NCBI GenBank assembly: GCA_964592595.1
Contig: CAZQFH010000018.1
Span: 8,315-72,314, forward strand
Length of the DNA stretch: 64,000 nucleotides
Source: UBA5536 sp964592595
GTDB lineage: Bacteria > Bacteroidota > Bacteroidia > Bacteroidales > F082
Direction of reading: 5' to 3'
Within the stretch, counting starts at the first letter, position 1. Each line of letters opens with the position of its first letter. Of this stretch, positions 8,403-16,409 are shown in pieces. Under the pieces are notes generated by a model. That model was not told the DNA's origin. It worked only from the letters and a program-made list of their open reading frames with translations, and made no database searches. Both the position numbers and the translations under genes were made by a program.

Positions 8403-10373
8403 ATGCCTATGTCAGCAGTTTATGACCATCAGGAGAATTCAGCTCAAAATGAAGAAGCTATGAAATTAATGGAAGCACTTATAGCATCTGAAACCCGCTA
8501 CCGTCGCTTATTTGAATCTGCTAAAGATGGTATTCTTATTCTCGATGCTAAAACCGGTAAAATTGTCGATGTAAACCCGTTTTTAATTAATTTACTTGGC
8601 TATTCCAAAGAAGAATTTGTCGAAAAATCAATCTGGGAAATCGGCGCTTTTCAGGATATCATTGAGAATAAAGAGAAATTTCTTGAATTGCAACAAAATG
8701 AATATGTACGTTATGATGATTTGCCGCTTGTGACTTCTCATGGACTGGAAATCCATGTTGAGTTTGTTAGTAATGTCTATTTGTGTAACAGCCTTAAGGT
8801 AATCCAATGCAATATTAGAGATATTACAGAACGCACAAACACACGAAATGAAATCAAATTTCAGGCAAACCTGATAAACAATGTGGGGCAGGCAGTGATA
8901 GCTACTGACTTGTTGGGTAAAGTTATTTACTGGAACAAAGCAGCAGAACAAATATACGGATGGTCTTCATCCGAAGCCATCGGGAAAAATATTGTAGATC
9001 TAACCCCAGCTCAACAATCCAACGAACAGGCTGACGAGCTGATGCAAAAACTGAGCACAGGCAAAACTTGGGCAGGCGAATTTCAGGTAAAAAGAAAAGA
9101 TGGCAGCAGTTTCCCGGCTTTTGTAACCGATACGCCAATGATTGATGCTCAAGGAAAACTTACTGGAATTATAGGAATCTCGAGCGATATTACAGCACGT
9201 AAGATAGCTGAAAAAGAATTGATAAAAGCCAAAAACAGAGCTGAGGAAAGCGATAGACTCAAATCGGCTTTTCTGGCCAATATGAGTCACGAAATCAGAA
9301 CGCCAATGAATGGCATACTTGGTTTTACTGAGTTGCTCCAAACAGCTGATCTTTCGGGAAATGACCGGGAAAAATACATTAGCATAATCGAAAAAAGCGG
9401 AGCACGTCTGCTGAACCTCATAAACGACATCATCAGTATTTCAAAAATTGAATCTAATGAGATCGACATAGCATTATCTGAAATAGATATTAAAACTCAA
9501 ATTGAAGATATAAGTAATTTCTTCAGGCTTGAAGCTGAAAAGAAGAATCTCACTATCCTGGTTAGAAGCGATTTATCTGCTAAAGAATCAATACTTAAAA
9601 CTGACAATTTAAAACTTTACGCTGTGCTTAGCAATTTGGTTAAAAATGCTATCAAGTTTACTACTGCCGGTTCCGTTGAATTAGGTTATACAAAAAAAGA
9701 GGGCTCTTTTGAGTTTTGCGTAAAAGATACAGGAATTGGAATTCCGGAAGCACATAAAAAACTAGTTTTTGAACGATTCAGGCAAGGCAGTGAATCTTTA
9801 ACCCGAAATTATGAAGGAGCCGGACTAGGTCTTTCCATATCAAAAGCTTATGTGGAAATGTTAGGTGGAAAAATCTGGGTTGAAAATAATGCACACCAAA
9901 ATGGGAATACGAACGGCGTAACATTCTTTTTCACCATTCCTTGCCTTCCATTGACCGAAAAAGCAAACAAAAACCAGGCTGTTGAGCTTGAAAAAGCAAC
10001 AAAAACTAAATTCAGAAAACTCAATATTTTAATTGTCGAAGATGATAAAACATCGGAATTATTGATAACTAAAATGGTTCAGAGGTTTACCGAAAAAATA
10101 TCAGTAGTTACAACCGGATTTGAAGCAATTGATTTCTGTCGAAAAAATTCTGGAATTGATTTAGTATTGATGGATATTAATTTGCCACAATTGAATGGTT
10201 ATGAAACCACCCGCAGAATAAGAGCGTTTAATACGGATCTGATAATTATTGCACAAACTGCCTACGCACTAACTGGCGACAAAGAGAAATCTATTGCCGC
10301 TGGATGCAACGATTACATTTCTAAACCTATCCGCAGAACTGATTTGGAGAAGTTAATAGACAAACACTTCTGA
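8403..10373 (+). CDS. soluble hybrid histidine kinase (PAS-PAS-HisKA-HATPase-REC)
   Basis: A 656-residue sensor kinase without membrane segments. Two PAS domains lie at about residues 28-145 and 150-272 (the second with AVIATDLLGKVIYWNKAAE). The dimerisation/phosphoacceptor helix has FLANMSHEIRTPMNGILGF with His296. The ATPase domain has an LVKNAIKFT N-box, DTGIGIP and GAGLGLSISK. The C-terminal receiver (about 545-656) has acidic residues VEDD and phosphoacceptor Asp591 in LMDINLPQLNGYE, with Lys in ISKPI. It should sense a cytoplasmic signal and run an internal phosphorelay. No output regulator is adjacent, so its target is unknown. ATG 8409 is an alternative start. Confidence 0.9.
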   Translation: MPMSAVYDHQENSAQNEEAMKLMEALIASETRYRRLFESAKDGILILDAKTGKIVDVNPFLINLLGYSKEEFVEKSIWEIGAFQDIIENKEKFLELQQNEYVRYDDLPLVTSHGLEIHVEFVSNVYLCNSLKVIQCNIRDITERTNTRNEIKFQANLINNVGQAVIATDLLGKVIYWNKAAEQIYGWSSSEAIGKNIVDLTPAQQSNEQADELMQKLSTGKTWAGEFQVKRKDGSSFPAFVTDTPMIDAQGKLTGIIGISSDITARKIAEKELIKAKNRAEESDRLKSAFLANMSHEIRTPMNGILGFTELLQTADLSGNDREKYISIIEKSGARLLNLINDIISISKIESNEIDIALSEIDIKTQIEDISNFFRLEAEKKNLTILVRSDLSAKESILKTDNLKLYAVLSNLVKNAIKFTTAGSVELGYTKKEGSFEFCVKDTGIGIPEAHKKLVFERFRQGSESLTRNYEGAGLGLSISKAYVEMLGGKIWVENNAHQNGNTNGVTFFFTIPCLPLTEKANKNQAVELEKATKTKFRKLNILIVEDDKTSELLITKMVQRFTEKISVVTTGFEAIDFCRKNSGIDLVLMDINLPQLNGYETTRRIRAFNTDLIIIAQTAYALTGDKEKSIAAGCNDYISKPIRRTDLEKLIDKHF

Positions 10374-10453
10374 GTATTAACTAGTGCCTGAAAAACTGTG
10401 ATACATGTAAATGATTATCAAATTTATGTAACATAGAATTAAATATACAGCAA

Positions 10454-10461
10454 TACCTTTG
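10454..10461 (+). promoter_or_regulatory. upstream -7 box candidate for the Mla operon
   Basis: TACCTTTG fits the TAnnTTTG consensus, 119 bases before the chosen permease start. It may be an additional upstream promoter. Confidence 0.35.
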
Positions 10462-10540
10462 ACAATGCAATGATATTATAATGTGTGAATTATGTAACTT
10501 AATCCAATAAGTATATAATAATGAATGCATAGCCTGAATA

Positions 10541-10548
10541 TACCTTTG
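10541..10548 (+). promoter_or_regulatory. -7 box that decides the Mla permease start
   Basis: TACCTTTG lies downstream of the earliest in-frame ATGs of the permease frame and 25 bases before the ATG at 10573. Transcription from here would exclude the upstream ATG, supporting 10573 as the translation start. Confidence 0.55.
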
Positions 10549-10572
10549 TCATTGCAATTCTATAAAATATTT

Positions 10573-11424
10573 ATGGTGAAAATAATAGTTCCTGTAAAAA
10601 AAATAATCACAAAACTGCCCGATTTATCGAAGCACGCTATTAAACTGAGCGAAAAAACGCTAAAAGAAACACAGAAGGCAAATATTTTCTTTTTAGAAGC
10701 GGGCAATTTCTTTTTATTTCTTTCTCACGCAACAAGAGAGGCATTCTCTCGCCAATTTGAGTTTAAAGAATTCCTGCGACAATGCTATCAAATTGGGAAT
10801 AAAACCTTACCATTAATTTCGGTAACCGGACTTATAATGGGTTTGGTACTTACCATCCAATCGCGGCCTGTTTTAGCAGATTTCGGAGCTGTTTCCATGC
10901 TTCCCGGCATGGTATCACTTTCCATCATACGTGAAATGGGACCAGTTATTACAGCTTTGATTTGTGCCGGAAAAATTGGTTCTGGCATGGGAGCCGAGTT
11001 AGGCTCGATGAAAGTGACAGAGCAAATAGATGCCATGGAAGTGTCGGCTACCAATCCAATGCGCTTTTTGGTTGTAACGAGAGTTATGGCCGCTACACTG
11101 ATGATACCCATATTGGTTTTATATGCCGATGCGCTGGGCATTATGGGAAGTTGGGCTGGTGCTAATATAAAAGGCAGCGTCTCGTTCACTTTATTTATTA
11201 GTCAGGCATTTAGGGTAGTTGATTTCATGGACTTTTTACCTGCGGTTATAAAAACCTTCTTTTTTGGTGCCACCATTGGTATTATTGGTTGCTACAAAGG
11301 TTTCACAGCTGGTAAAGGAACCGAAAGCGTTGGCAAGGCAGCAAATTCAGCTGTGGTGATGGCCTCGCTGCTTGTTATAATAATTGATTTAATTGCTGTT
11401 CAAGTTACTGATATGCTGCTTTAA
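10573..11424 (+). CDS. mlaE: MlaE-type lipid ABC transporter permease
   Basis: About 283 residues from the ATG at 10573. The protein carries the MlaE/YrbE core: FLRQCYQIGNKTLPLISVTG, VLTIQSRPVLADFGA, IREMGPVITALICAGKIGSG and AELGSMKVTEQIDAME, with five or so membrane helices. In proteobacteria this permease moves phospholipids between the membranes together with MlaF and MlaD. The ATPase and MCE genes follow at once. An earlier ATG at 10525 would place a likely promoter box inside the coding region, so I prefer 10573. No MlaB or MlaC homologue is nearby. Confidence 0.9.
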   Translation: MVKIIVPVKKIITKLPDLSKHAIKLSEKTLKETQKANIFFLEAGNFFLFLSHATREAFSRQFEFKEFLRQCYQIGNKTLPLISVTGLIMGLVLTIQSRPVLADFGAVSMLPGMVSLSIIREMGPVITALICAGKIGSGMGAELGSMKVTEQIDAMEVSATNPMRFLVVTRVMAATLMIPILVLYADALGIMGSWAGANIKGSVSFTLFISQAFRVVDFMDFLPAVIKTFFFGATIGIIGCYKGFTAGKGTESVGKAANSAVVMASLLVIIIDLIAVQVTDMLL

Positions 11425-11428
11425 AAAT

Positions 11429-12247
11429 ATGACAAACGTGAAGACTGAAACACTTATTAAAGAAACAGCAAGCATACCTGAACATGTTATTGAGATTAAA
11501 AATCTCAGCAAAAGTTTTGCTGATCTGGACGTATTAAAAAACCTGTCATTGAATCTTTATAAAGGAGAAAACCTGGTGATACTGGGAAAATCGGGTTCTG
11601 GAAAATCTGTTCTTATAAAATGTATTGTCCGCTTATTAAATCCTGATCAGGGAACCATTAATGTGTTTGGAAAAAAGGTAAGTAGTTTAAAAAGAAAAGA
11701 ACTGGCAGCAATGCGTAAAAAAATTGGTTTTCTATTTCAAAGCGGTGCCTTGTACGATTCCATGACCATTCAGCAAAATTTGGAATTTCCATTGAAAAGG
11801 ATAAAAAAGAACCTCACAAAAAAAGAAATGAACGTAAAAATAGAAGAAGTACTTGAAAATGTGGGACTCACCGATACACTTGCCAAAATGCCCTCGGAAC
11901 TTTCAGGAGGGATGCGCAAGCGGGCAAGTCTGGCACGCACTATTATCGTTGATCCATTGATCATGCTTTATGATGAGCCAACAACAGGTTTAGATCCGGT
12001 TACATCCGATGGAATAAGTGAACTGATCAATAAGGTTCAGGAAAAATACAAAACTTCATCCATCATCATCACACATGATATTGAATGCGCCCGCGCCACA
12101 GCCGACAGGATTATCATGCTAAAGGACGGCGAAGTTTATATGGAGGGCGATATCGATGACTTCGAAAATTCGACAGATGAGATGATTACTGCATTTTTTA
12201 AACAGCAAGTTTATCAAGGACAGAAAAAAATTAAAAAAAATGGATAA
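11429..12247 (+). CDS. mlaF: MlaF-type ABC transporter ATPase
   Basis: A 272-residue ATPase that energises the adjoining lipid transporter. It has Walker A GKSGSGKS, Q-loop FLFQSGALYDSMT (the SGALYDSMTV-like stretch is typical of the Mla ATPases), signature LSGGMRKR, Walker B LIMLYDEPTTGLDP and the H-loop in IIITHDI. The ATG at 11429 follows the permease stop by 4 bases. An earlier in-frame ATG at 11393 overlaps the permease and adds a run unlike the family. The 3' end overlaps the MCE gene by 8 bases, indicating translational coupling. Confidence 0.92.
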   Translation: MTNVKTETLIKETASIPEHVIEIKNLSKSFADLDVLKNLSLNLYKGENLVILGKSGSGKSVLIKCIVRLLNPDQGTINVFGKKVSSLKRKELAAMRKKIGFLFQSGALYDSMTIQQNLEFPLKRIKKNLTKKEMNVKIEEVLENVGLTDTLAKMPSELSGGMRKRASLARTIIVDPLIMLYDEPTTGLDPVTSDGISELINKVQEKYKTSSIIITHDIECARATADRIIMLKDGEVYMEGDIDDFENSTDEMITAFFKQQVYQGQKKIKKNG

Positions 12248-13184
12248 TTACACACCAGGATTTAAAGCACGTTTAGGGGTTTTTATAACAATTGGATTAG
12301 CAATTTTTGTAATAGTCATTTTCATTATTGGCAAGCAACAGAATTTGTTTAACCCTGTATTTAAGCTCACTACAGAATTTTACAATGTCAGCGGTCTGAA
12401 GGTTGGAAATAGTATCCGTTTTTCGGGCATTGATGTGGGAGTTGTTGATAACATTAAAATCATTAATGATTCAACCGTTCAGGTTGATCTGCTTGTGCGA
12501 AAAAATGTGCAACAGTTTATCAAAGCCGACAGCTATGCCAGTATTGGTTCGGAAGGAATTATTGGCGACAGGATCATTACTATTACACAAGGAAGCAATG
12601 ATGCCGTTATGGCAGAAGACGGACAACAAATTTTATCTGAAGAACCGGTTGAAACTGATGCGATTATAAAAAGTCTAAAATCCAGTGCAGAGAGTGCTGA
12701 AGTGATTACGCTGCAGCTTGCAGAAATAATGATCGACATTAACAATGGTGAAGGAATGCTTGGCAGATTGATTCGGGACTCTGTAATCGCCGAAAATGTC
12801 AGCCTTACTATCGAAAACTTCAAGAAGAGTTCAGAAGGACTCGACCAAACCATCGAAGTTACTAAAGAAAATGTTTTTGCTTTCATGGAAGGCCTGCAGG
12901 CTACTGTTGCCAAAACCGAAGTTGCCTCTGACCAGCTCGGCGAAATAATGATGAAAATAAACAATGGGGAAGGAGCTCTTGGGATGTTGCTTAATGATAC
13001 AGTTATCGTAAACAGTATCGATGAAACCATTTTTAACCTTAAAGAGAGCAGCATCGGTCTGAATGAAAACATGGAAGCGCTCAAGCACAATTTCCTTGTA
13101 AGGGGATATTTTAGGCGTCAGGACAAAGCAAAAGCGAAAGAGCTGTTAGAAGCTGAAAAAGAGTTGCCTTTGGATAAAAAATGA
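12240..13184 (+). CDS. mlaD: MlaD-type MCE-domain protein
   Basis: A 314-residue protein with one N-terminal membrane helix (about residues 12-33) and one MCE domain at about 40-116, with YNVSGLKVGNSIRFSGIDVG and SEGIIGDRIITIT. MCE subunits bind lipid in the periplasm and form hexameric rings on the permease. The C-terminal half has two similar blocks starting INNGEG (INNGEGMLGRLIRDS and INNGEGALGMLLNDT), likely helical and needle- or collar-forming. It overlaps the ATPase gene by 8 bases and is the last gene of the operon, 8 bases from the convergent mnmE. Confidence 0.9.
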   Translation: MDNYTPGFKARLGVFITIGLAIFVIVIFIIGKQQNLFNPVFKLTTEFYNVSGLKVGNSIRFSGIDVGVVDNIKIINDSTVQVDLLVRKNVQQFIKADSYASIGSEGIIGDRIITITQGSNDAVMAEDGQQILSEEPVETDAIIKSLKSSAESAEVITLQLAEIMIDINNGEGMLGRLIRDSVIAENVSLTIENFKKSSEGLDQTIEVTKENVFAFMEGLQATVAKTEVASDQLGEIMMKINNGEGALGMLLNDTVIVNSIDETIFNLKESSIGLNENMEALKHNFLVRGYFRRQDKAKAKELLEAEKELPLDKK

Positions 13185-13192
13185 TTAGGGAT

Positions 13193-14593
13193 TTATTTGC
13201 CGATACAGAACTTACTAAAAATTGAACCTAAAACTTCTTCGTTAGAAATTTGGCCGGTAATACTACCTAAATGATGAATAGCACTTCGCAAATCAATGGC
13301 TGCCAAATCTGTCGGCAAATCAGCTTCAAATCCCTTTTCGACAGATACAAGTGCTTCAAAAGCTTTTTGCAGCGCGTGATAATGCCGTGCATTGCTCACA
13401 ATTGTATCTTGATCTTGCTGTAATTCCTGAGCCACTTTGATGAGGCTCTGGGTTATAAGGTTGATATTTTCCTTGCGTTTAGCCGAAATAAAAATAGTTT
13501 CTAACTCTACCATTTCTTTAAAATGAGCTGGGGTTTCAGCCAATAAATCAGCTTTGTTTCCAATTAAAATAAACCTTTTGTGTTTATCCTTAATAAAGCT
13601 TCTAAACTCTTCCAGCATCTCTTCGGCTGAATCTAAAGTGCACGAAGCCAAGTCGCAAACATAAAGAATCACGGCGGCTTGCTTGATTTTTTCGTAGGTT
13701 CGCTCGATTCCTAAGTTTTCGACAAAGTCTTCTGATTCGCGTAAACCGGCAGTGTCGATAAAGCGAAAACTATTGCCTTCCAAAATGATAACGTCCTCAA
13801 TGGTATCGCGTGTTGTACCAGGAATCTCACTCACAATGGCTTTTTCTTCATTCAATATGGCGTTCAATAAAGTGCTTTTTCCTACATTCGGCTTGCCAAT
13901 AATAGCCACCGGAATTCCATTTTTAATGGCATTGCCTGTTTTAAAGCTTTCAATCAACTGACTAATCTCAACTTTAAGATCAGCAATAAGTTGCAAAAAT
14001 CTATTTCGGTCAGCAAATTCAACATCTTCTTCAGAAAAATCCAGTTCCAATTCAATAAGTGCAGTAAAATCAATAAGTTGTTGTCGAAGCTCCATAATGC
14101 GCTTCGAAAAACCTCCTCTCATCTGATTAATGGCCAAATGGTGTGCTGCTTCCGAGCGGGAAGCAATTAAATCAGCAACAGCCTCGGCCTGTGCCAGATC
14201 AAAGCGTTTGTTGGCAAATGCACGCATGGTAAACTCGCCAGGTTCAGCCAATCTGGCTCCGTTGAGAAGCAAAAGTTCAATGATTTTTTGCTGAATAAAT
14301 ACTGAACCATGACAGCCAATTTCAATAGCATCTTCACCTGTGTAAGAGTGCGGTGCTCTGAAAATTGTCAGCAACACATCATCTGTGATCTGTTCACCAT
14401 CTAAAATTTGTCCGTAAACTGCTCGATGCGAAGCAACTTCATTTAAATTTTTAACCTTCATAGGCTTAAACAAGCGACCTATTATGGCATGACTATCATT
14501 TCCGGAAAGTCGGATTACTGCGATGGCACCTGTTCCGGGAGGAGTCGCCAAGGCGCAAATGGTGTCTTCACGAGAGATATCTGGATATTTCAT
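13193..14593 (-). CDS. mnmE: tRNA uridine-5-carboxymethylaminomethyl modification GTPase MnmE
   Basis: A 466-residue GTPase that, with MnmG, adds the carboxymethylaminomethyl group to wobble U34 of certain tRNAs, including tRNA-Lys(UUU). The N-terminal folate-binding domain starts EDTICALATPPGTGAIAVIR and includes HSYTGEDAIEIGCHG. The inserted G domain has G1 GKPNVGKST, G2/G3 region EIPGTTRDT and DTAGLRE, and G4 GNKADL. The protein ends in the catalytic CIGK motif with its invariant cysteine. Length is close to the usual 450-460. It is convergent with the Mla operon and divergent from sucD. Confidence 0.96.
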   Translation of the reverse strand: MKYPDISREDTICALATPPGTGAIAVIRLSGNDSHAIIGRLFKPMKVKNLNEVASHRAVYGQILDGEQITDDVLLTIFRAPHSYTGEDAIEIGCHGSVFIQQKIIELLLLNGARLAEPGEFTMRAFANKRFDLAQAEAVADLIASRSEAAHHLAINQMRGGFSKRIMELRQQLIDFTALIELELDFSEEDVEFADRNRFLQLIADLKVEISQLIESFKTGNAIKNGIPVAIIGKPNVGKSTLLNAILNEEKAIVSEIPGTTRDTIEDVIILEGNSFRFIDTAGLRESEDFVENLGIERTYEKIKQAAVILYVCDLASCTLDSAEEMLEEFRSFIKDKHKRFILIGNKADLLAETPAHFKEMVELETIFISAKRKENINLITQSLIKVAQELQQDQDTIVSNARHYHALQKAFEALVSVEKGFEADLPTDLAAIDLRSAIHHLGSITGQISNEEVLGSIFSKFCIGK

Positions 14594-14634
14594 GGTAGCT
14601 TTACTTTAATCAAGCCATTTTGTTAGCTTTTTAG

Positions 14635-14642
14635 CAAAATTA
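14635..14642 (-). promoter_or_regulatory. -7 box for mnmE
   Basis: On the minus strand this reads TAATTTTG, matching TAnnTTTG, 42 bases before the mnmE start. Confidence 0.5.
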
Positions 14643-14687
14643 ATGGTTTTTTTTAGCTCTGGTATCAATCAATCCTCTAAAAGGTTT

Positions 14688-14695
14688 TACCTTTG
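14688..14695 (+). promoter_or_regulatory. -7 box for sucD
   Basis: TACCTTTG matches the Bacteroidota -7 consensus, 41 bases before the sucD ATG. It is divergent from the mnmE box. Confidence 0.55.
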
Positions 14696-14735
14696 TCACT
14701 CGTAAAAAACAAGAAACAATTCACAATTTAATATC

Positions 14736-15605
14736 ATGAGTGTACTTGTAAATAAAAACTCCAAAATTATTGTTCAAGGCTTTACAGGCAGCGAAGGAAC
14801 CTTCCACGCTTCTCAAATGATTGATTATGGCACTAATGTAGTCGGTGGCGTTACTCCAGGTAAAGGTGGTCAAGCTCATTTGCATAAGCCTGTTTTTAAT
14901 ACTGTTTCTGATGCGGTGAAAGAAACCGGTGCTGATACTTCTGTAATTTTTGTTCCGCCGGCATTTGCTGGTGACGCCATTATGGAAGCTGCGGCAGCGG
15001 GCATCAAAGTAATTGTTTGCATTACTGAAGGAATCCCGACAGCAGATATGGTTAGAGTTAAAGAGTTTTTGAAAGGCTATGATTGTCGTTTAGTTGGTCC
15101 TAACTGTCCCGGAGTGATTACTCCTGGTGAAGCAAAGGTAGGGATCATGCCAGGATTTATTCATCAGAAGGGTAGGGTAGGTATAGTATCAAGATCCGGA
15201 ACACTAACTTATGAGGCTGTAGATCAGCTTACAAAAGTAGGTTTAGGGCAAACCACTGCGATCGGTATTGGTGGAGATCCAATAATTGGTACAACTACAC
15301 GGGATGCTGTTCAATTATTAATGAATGATCCTGAAACAGAAGGTATTGTGATGATTGGCGAAATAGGTGGTAGTATGGAAGCGGATGCTGCACAATGGAT
15401 TAAAGTTAATGGTACAAAACCTGTCGTTAGTTTTATTGCCGGAGCCACTGCACCTAAAGGAAGAACTATGGGACATGCAGGAGCTATCATTGGTGGTAAA
15501 GCTGATACAGCAGAAGCTAAAAAAGCCATCCTTAAAGAATGTGGCGTGCATGTGGTGGATTCACCTGCCGACATTGGAACAAAAATGCTTGAACTTTTAA
15601 AGTAA
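14736..15605 (+). CDS. sucD: succinate-CoA ligase [ADP-forming] subunit alpha
   Basis: A 289-residue TCA-cycle enzyme subunit that takes part in interconversion of succinyl-CoA and succinate with substrate-level phosphorylation. The CoA-binding Rossmann part has VQGFTGSEGTFHASQM and GTNVVGGVTPGKGG. The ligase part has LVGPNCPGVITPGE, IVSRSGTLTYEA and the phosphohistidine loop MGHAGAIIGG with His247. Length equals that of E. coli SucD. The beta subunit gene sucC is not in the window, so the two subunits are encoded apart, unlike the common sucCD operon. Confidence 0.96.
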   Translation: MSVLVNKNSKIIVQGFTGSEGTFHASQMIDYGTNVVGGVTPGKGGQAHLHKPVFNTVSDAVKETGADTSVIFVPPAFAGDAIMEAAAAGIKVIVCITEGIPTADMVRVKEFLKGYDCRLVGPNCPGVITPGEAKVGIMPGFIHQKGRVGIVSRSGTLTYEAVDQLTKVGLGQTTAIGIGGDPIIGTTTRDAVQLLMNDPETEGIVMIGEIGGSMEADAAQWIKVNGTKPVVSFIAGATAPKGRTMGHAGAIIGGKADTAEAKKAILKECGVHVVDSPADIGTKMLELLK

Positions 15606-15639
15606 GCTATAAGCGTAAAGATTTATCTACTTTGTTTTT

Positions 15640-15675
15640 ACCCCTTTCTGTTTACAGATTGGGGTTTTTTTATTT
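15640..15675 (+). terminator. Rho-independent terminator after sucD
   Basis: ACCCC and GGGGT enclose a second stem (CTGT/ACAG) and are followed by a long T-run. Confidence 0.75.
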
Positions 15676-15738
15676 GATTCGGACGCTGCGACCTTCCCGA
15701 TCTCAAAATCGGGACGCGCTAACCAGAGCTATGAAGTG
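15676..15738 (-). pseudogene. outermost tRNA-Pro-like copy with replaced anticodon stem
   Basis: On the minus strand this reads CATAGCTCTGGTTAGCGCG, then TCCCGAT, the 7-base loop TTTGAGA, TCGGGA and AGGTCGCAG. Against the intact tRNA-Pro at 16009-16083, the D arm is shortened, the 5' acceptor strand is absent, the stem CCTGC/GCAGG is replaced, and the loop TTTGGGA has one change. Homology fades in the T arm (15676-15685), so the 3' acceptor is lost. It cannot be a working tRNA. Confidence 0.6.
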
Positions 15739-15750
15739 TTTTTTGAATAC

Positions 15751-15783
15751 AAAAAAAGAGCTACCATTATTAAATGATAACTC
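15751..15783 (-). terminator. tRNA-type terminator inside the repeat unit
   Basis: On the minus strand AGAGTTATCATT pairs with AATGGTAGCTCT (two G-U pairs) and is followed by a T-run. The same sequence follows the intact tRNA-Pro at 15966-15994, so the unit duplicates the tRNA together with its terminator. Confidence 0.7.
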
Positions 15784-15797
15784 TTTGTTTATCAGTG

Positions 15798-15865
15798 TCG
15801 GGGCAGCAGCCTGCGACCTTCCCGATCTCAAAATCGGGACGCGCTAACCAGAGCTATGAAGTGTT
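15798..15865 (-). pseudogene. second tRNA-Pro-like copy, 5' side lost in the gap
   Basis: It keeps the 3' acceptor strand (TGCCCCG plus discriminator A) but lacks eight bases of the T loop compared with the intact tRNA-Pro. The anticodon arm is again TCCCGAT-TTTGAGA-TCGGGA. Only the 3' end matches the parent fully, so no normal acceptor stem can form. Confidence 0.6.
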
Positions 15866-15965
15866 NNNNNNNNNNNNNNNNNNNNNNNNNNNNNNNNNNN
15901 NNNNNNNNNNNNNNNNNNNNNNNNNNNNNNNNNNNNNNNNNNNNNNNNNNNNNNNNNNNNNNNNN
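15866..15965. other. assembly gap of exactly 100 N
   Basis: Both borders are exact 55-base duplicates of upstream sequence (15811-15865 equals 15686-15740; 15966-16020 equals 15755-15809). This is what a k=55 de Bruijn assembly leaves when it crosses a repeat loop of unknown length. Confidence 0.9.
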
Positions 15966-16008
15966 AAAGAGCTACCATTATTAAATGATAACTCTTTGTT
16001 TATCAGTG

Positions 16009-16083
16009 TCGGGGCAGCAGGATTCGAACCTGCGACCTCCTGCTCCCAAAGCAGGCGCGCTAACCGGACTACGCTATGCCCCG
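16009..16083 (-). tRNA. tRNA-Pro (anticodon TGG)
   Basis: A complete cloverleaf on the minus strand: acceptor CGGGGCA/TGCCCCG, anticodon stem CCTGC/GCAGG with loop TTTGGGA, and T arm GCAGG-TTCGAAT-CCTGC. CCA is not encoded. It lies just downstream of tRNA-Ser and just upstream (in its own sense) of the array of tRNA-like units. Two translated frames seen here on the other strand (the GFEPATS type) are antisense artefacts. Confidence 0.95.
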
Positions 16084-16085
16084 TG

Positions 16086-16174
<89 letters not shown>

Positions 16175-16230
16175 GGTTGGTGAAATGAAAGAACTTTATT
16201 AATTCGCGTTTATCAACCGAATTGGAGGTG

Positions 16231-16238
16231 CAAAATTA
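16231..16238 (-). promoter_or_regulatory. -7 box for the tRNA-Ser/tRNA-Pro unit
   Basis: Minus-strand TAATTTTG followed by CACCTC, the same context as the box ahead of tRNA-Lys. Confidence 0.55.
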
Positions 16239-16383
16239 AGCTTTCCTCTTTTATCTGCAAACATTATTTACATAAAAGTTTTAATTGATAGTATTCCATT
16301 GAATGTTAGCGTATTATATAACTTCCGCTTTAATTCAATTTGAAAAAACAGTTAAATTTTTAAGTATCTGAATACCACCATGG

Positions 16384-16391
16384 TACTTTTG
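16384..16391 (+). promoter_or_regulatory. -7 box for the metallophosphoesterase gene
   Basis: TACTTTTG, 18 bases before the ATG. A second box TAATTTTG at 16394-16401 would give an almost leaderless mRNA. Confidence 0.45.
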
Positions 16392-16409
16392 ACTAATTTT
16401 GCCTAAATT

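Larger units (their letters stand above)
15686..15865 (-). repeat. tandem array of tRNA-Pro-derived 125-bp units, cut by the gap
   Basis: The unit begins at 15686 and again at 15811 (period 125). The second unit is visible for 55 bases before the N block. Each unit contains the tRNA-like copy, a 14-base spacer and the tRNA's own downstream terminator (15751-15783). The 55 bases at 15966-16020 after the gap repeat 15755-15809 exactly. True copy number cannot be read. Confidence 0.75.
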
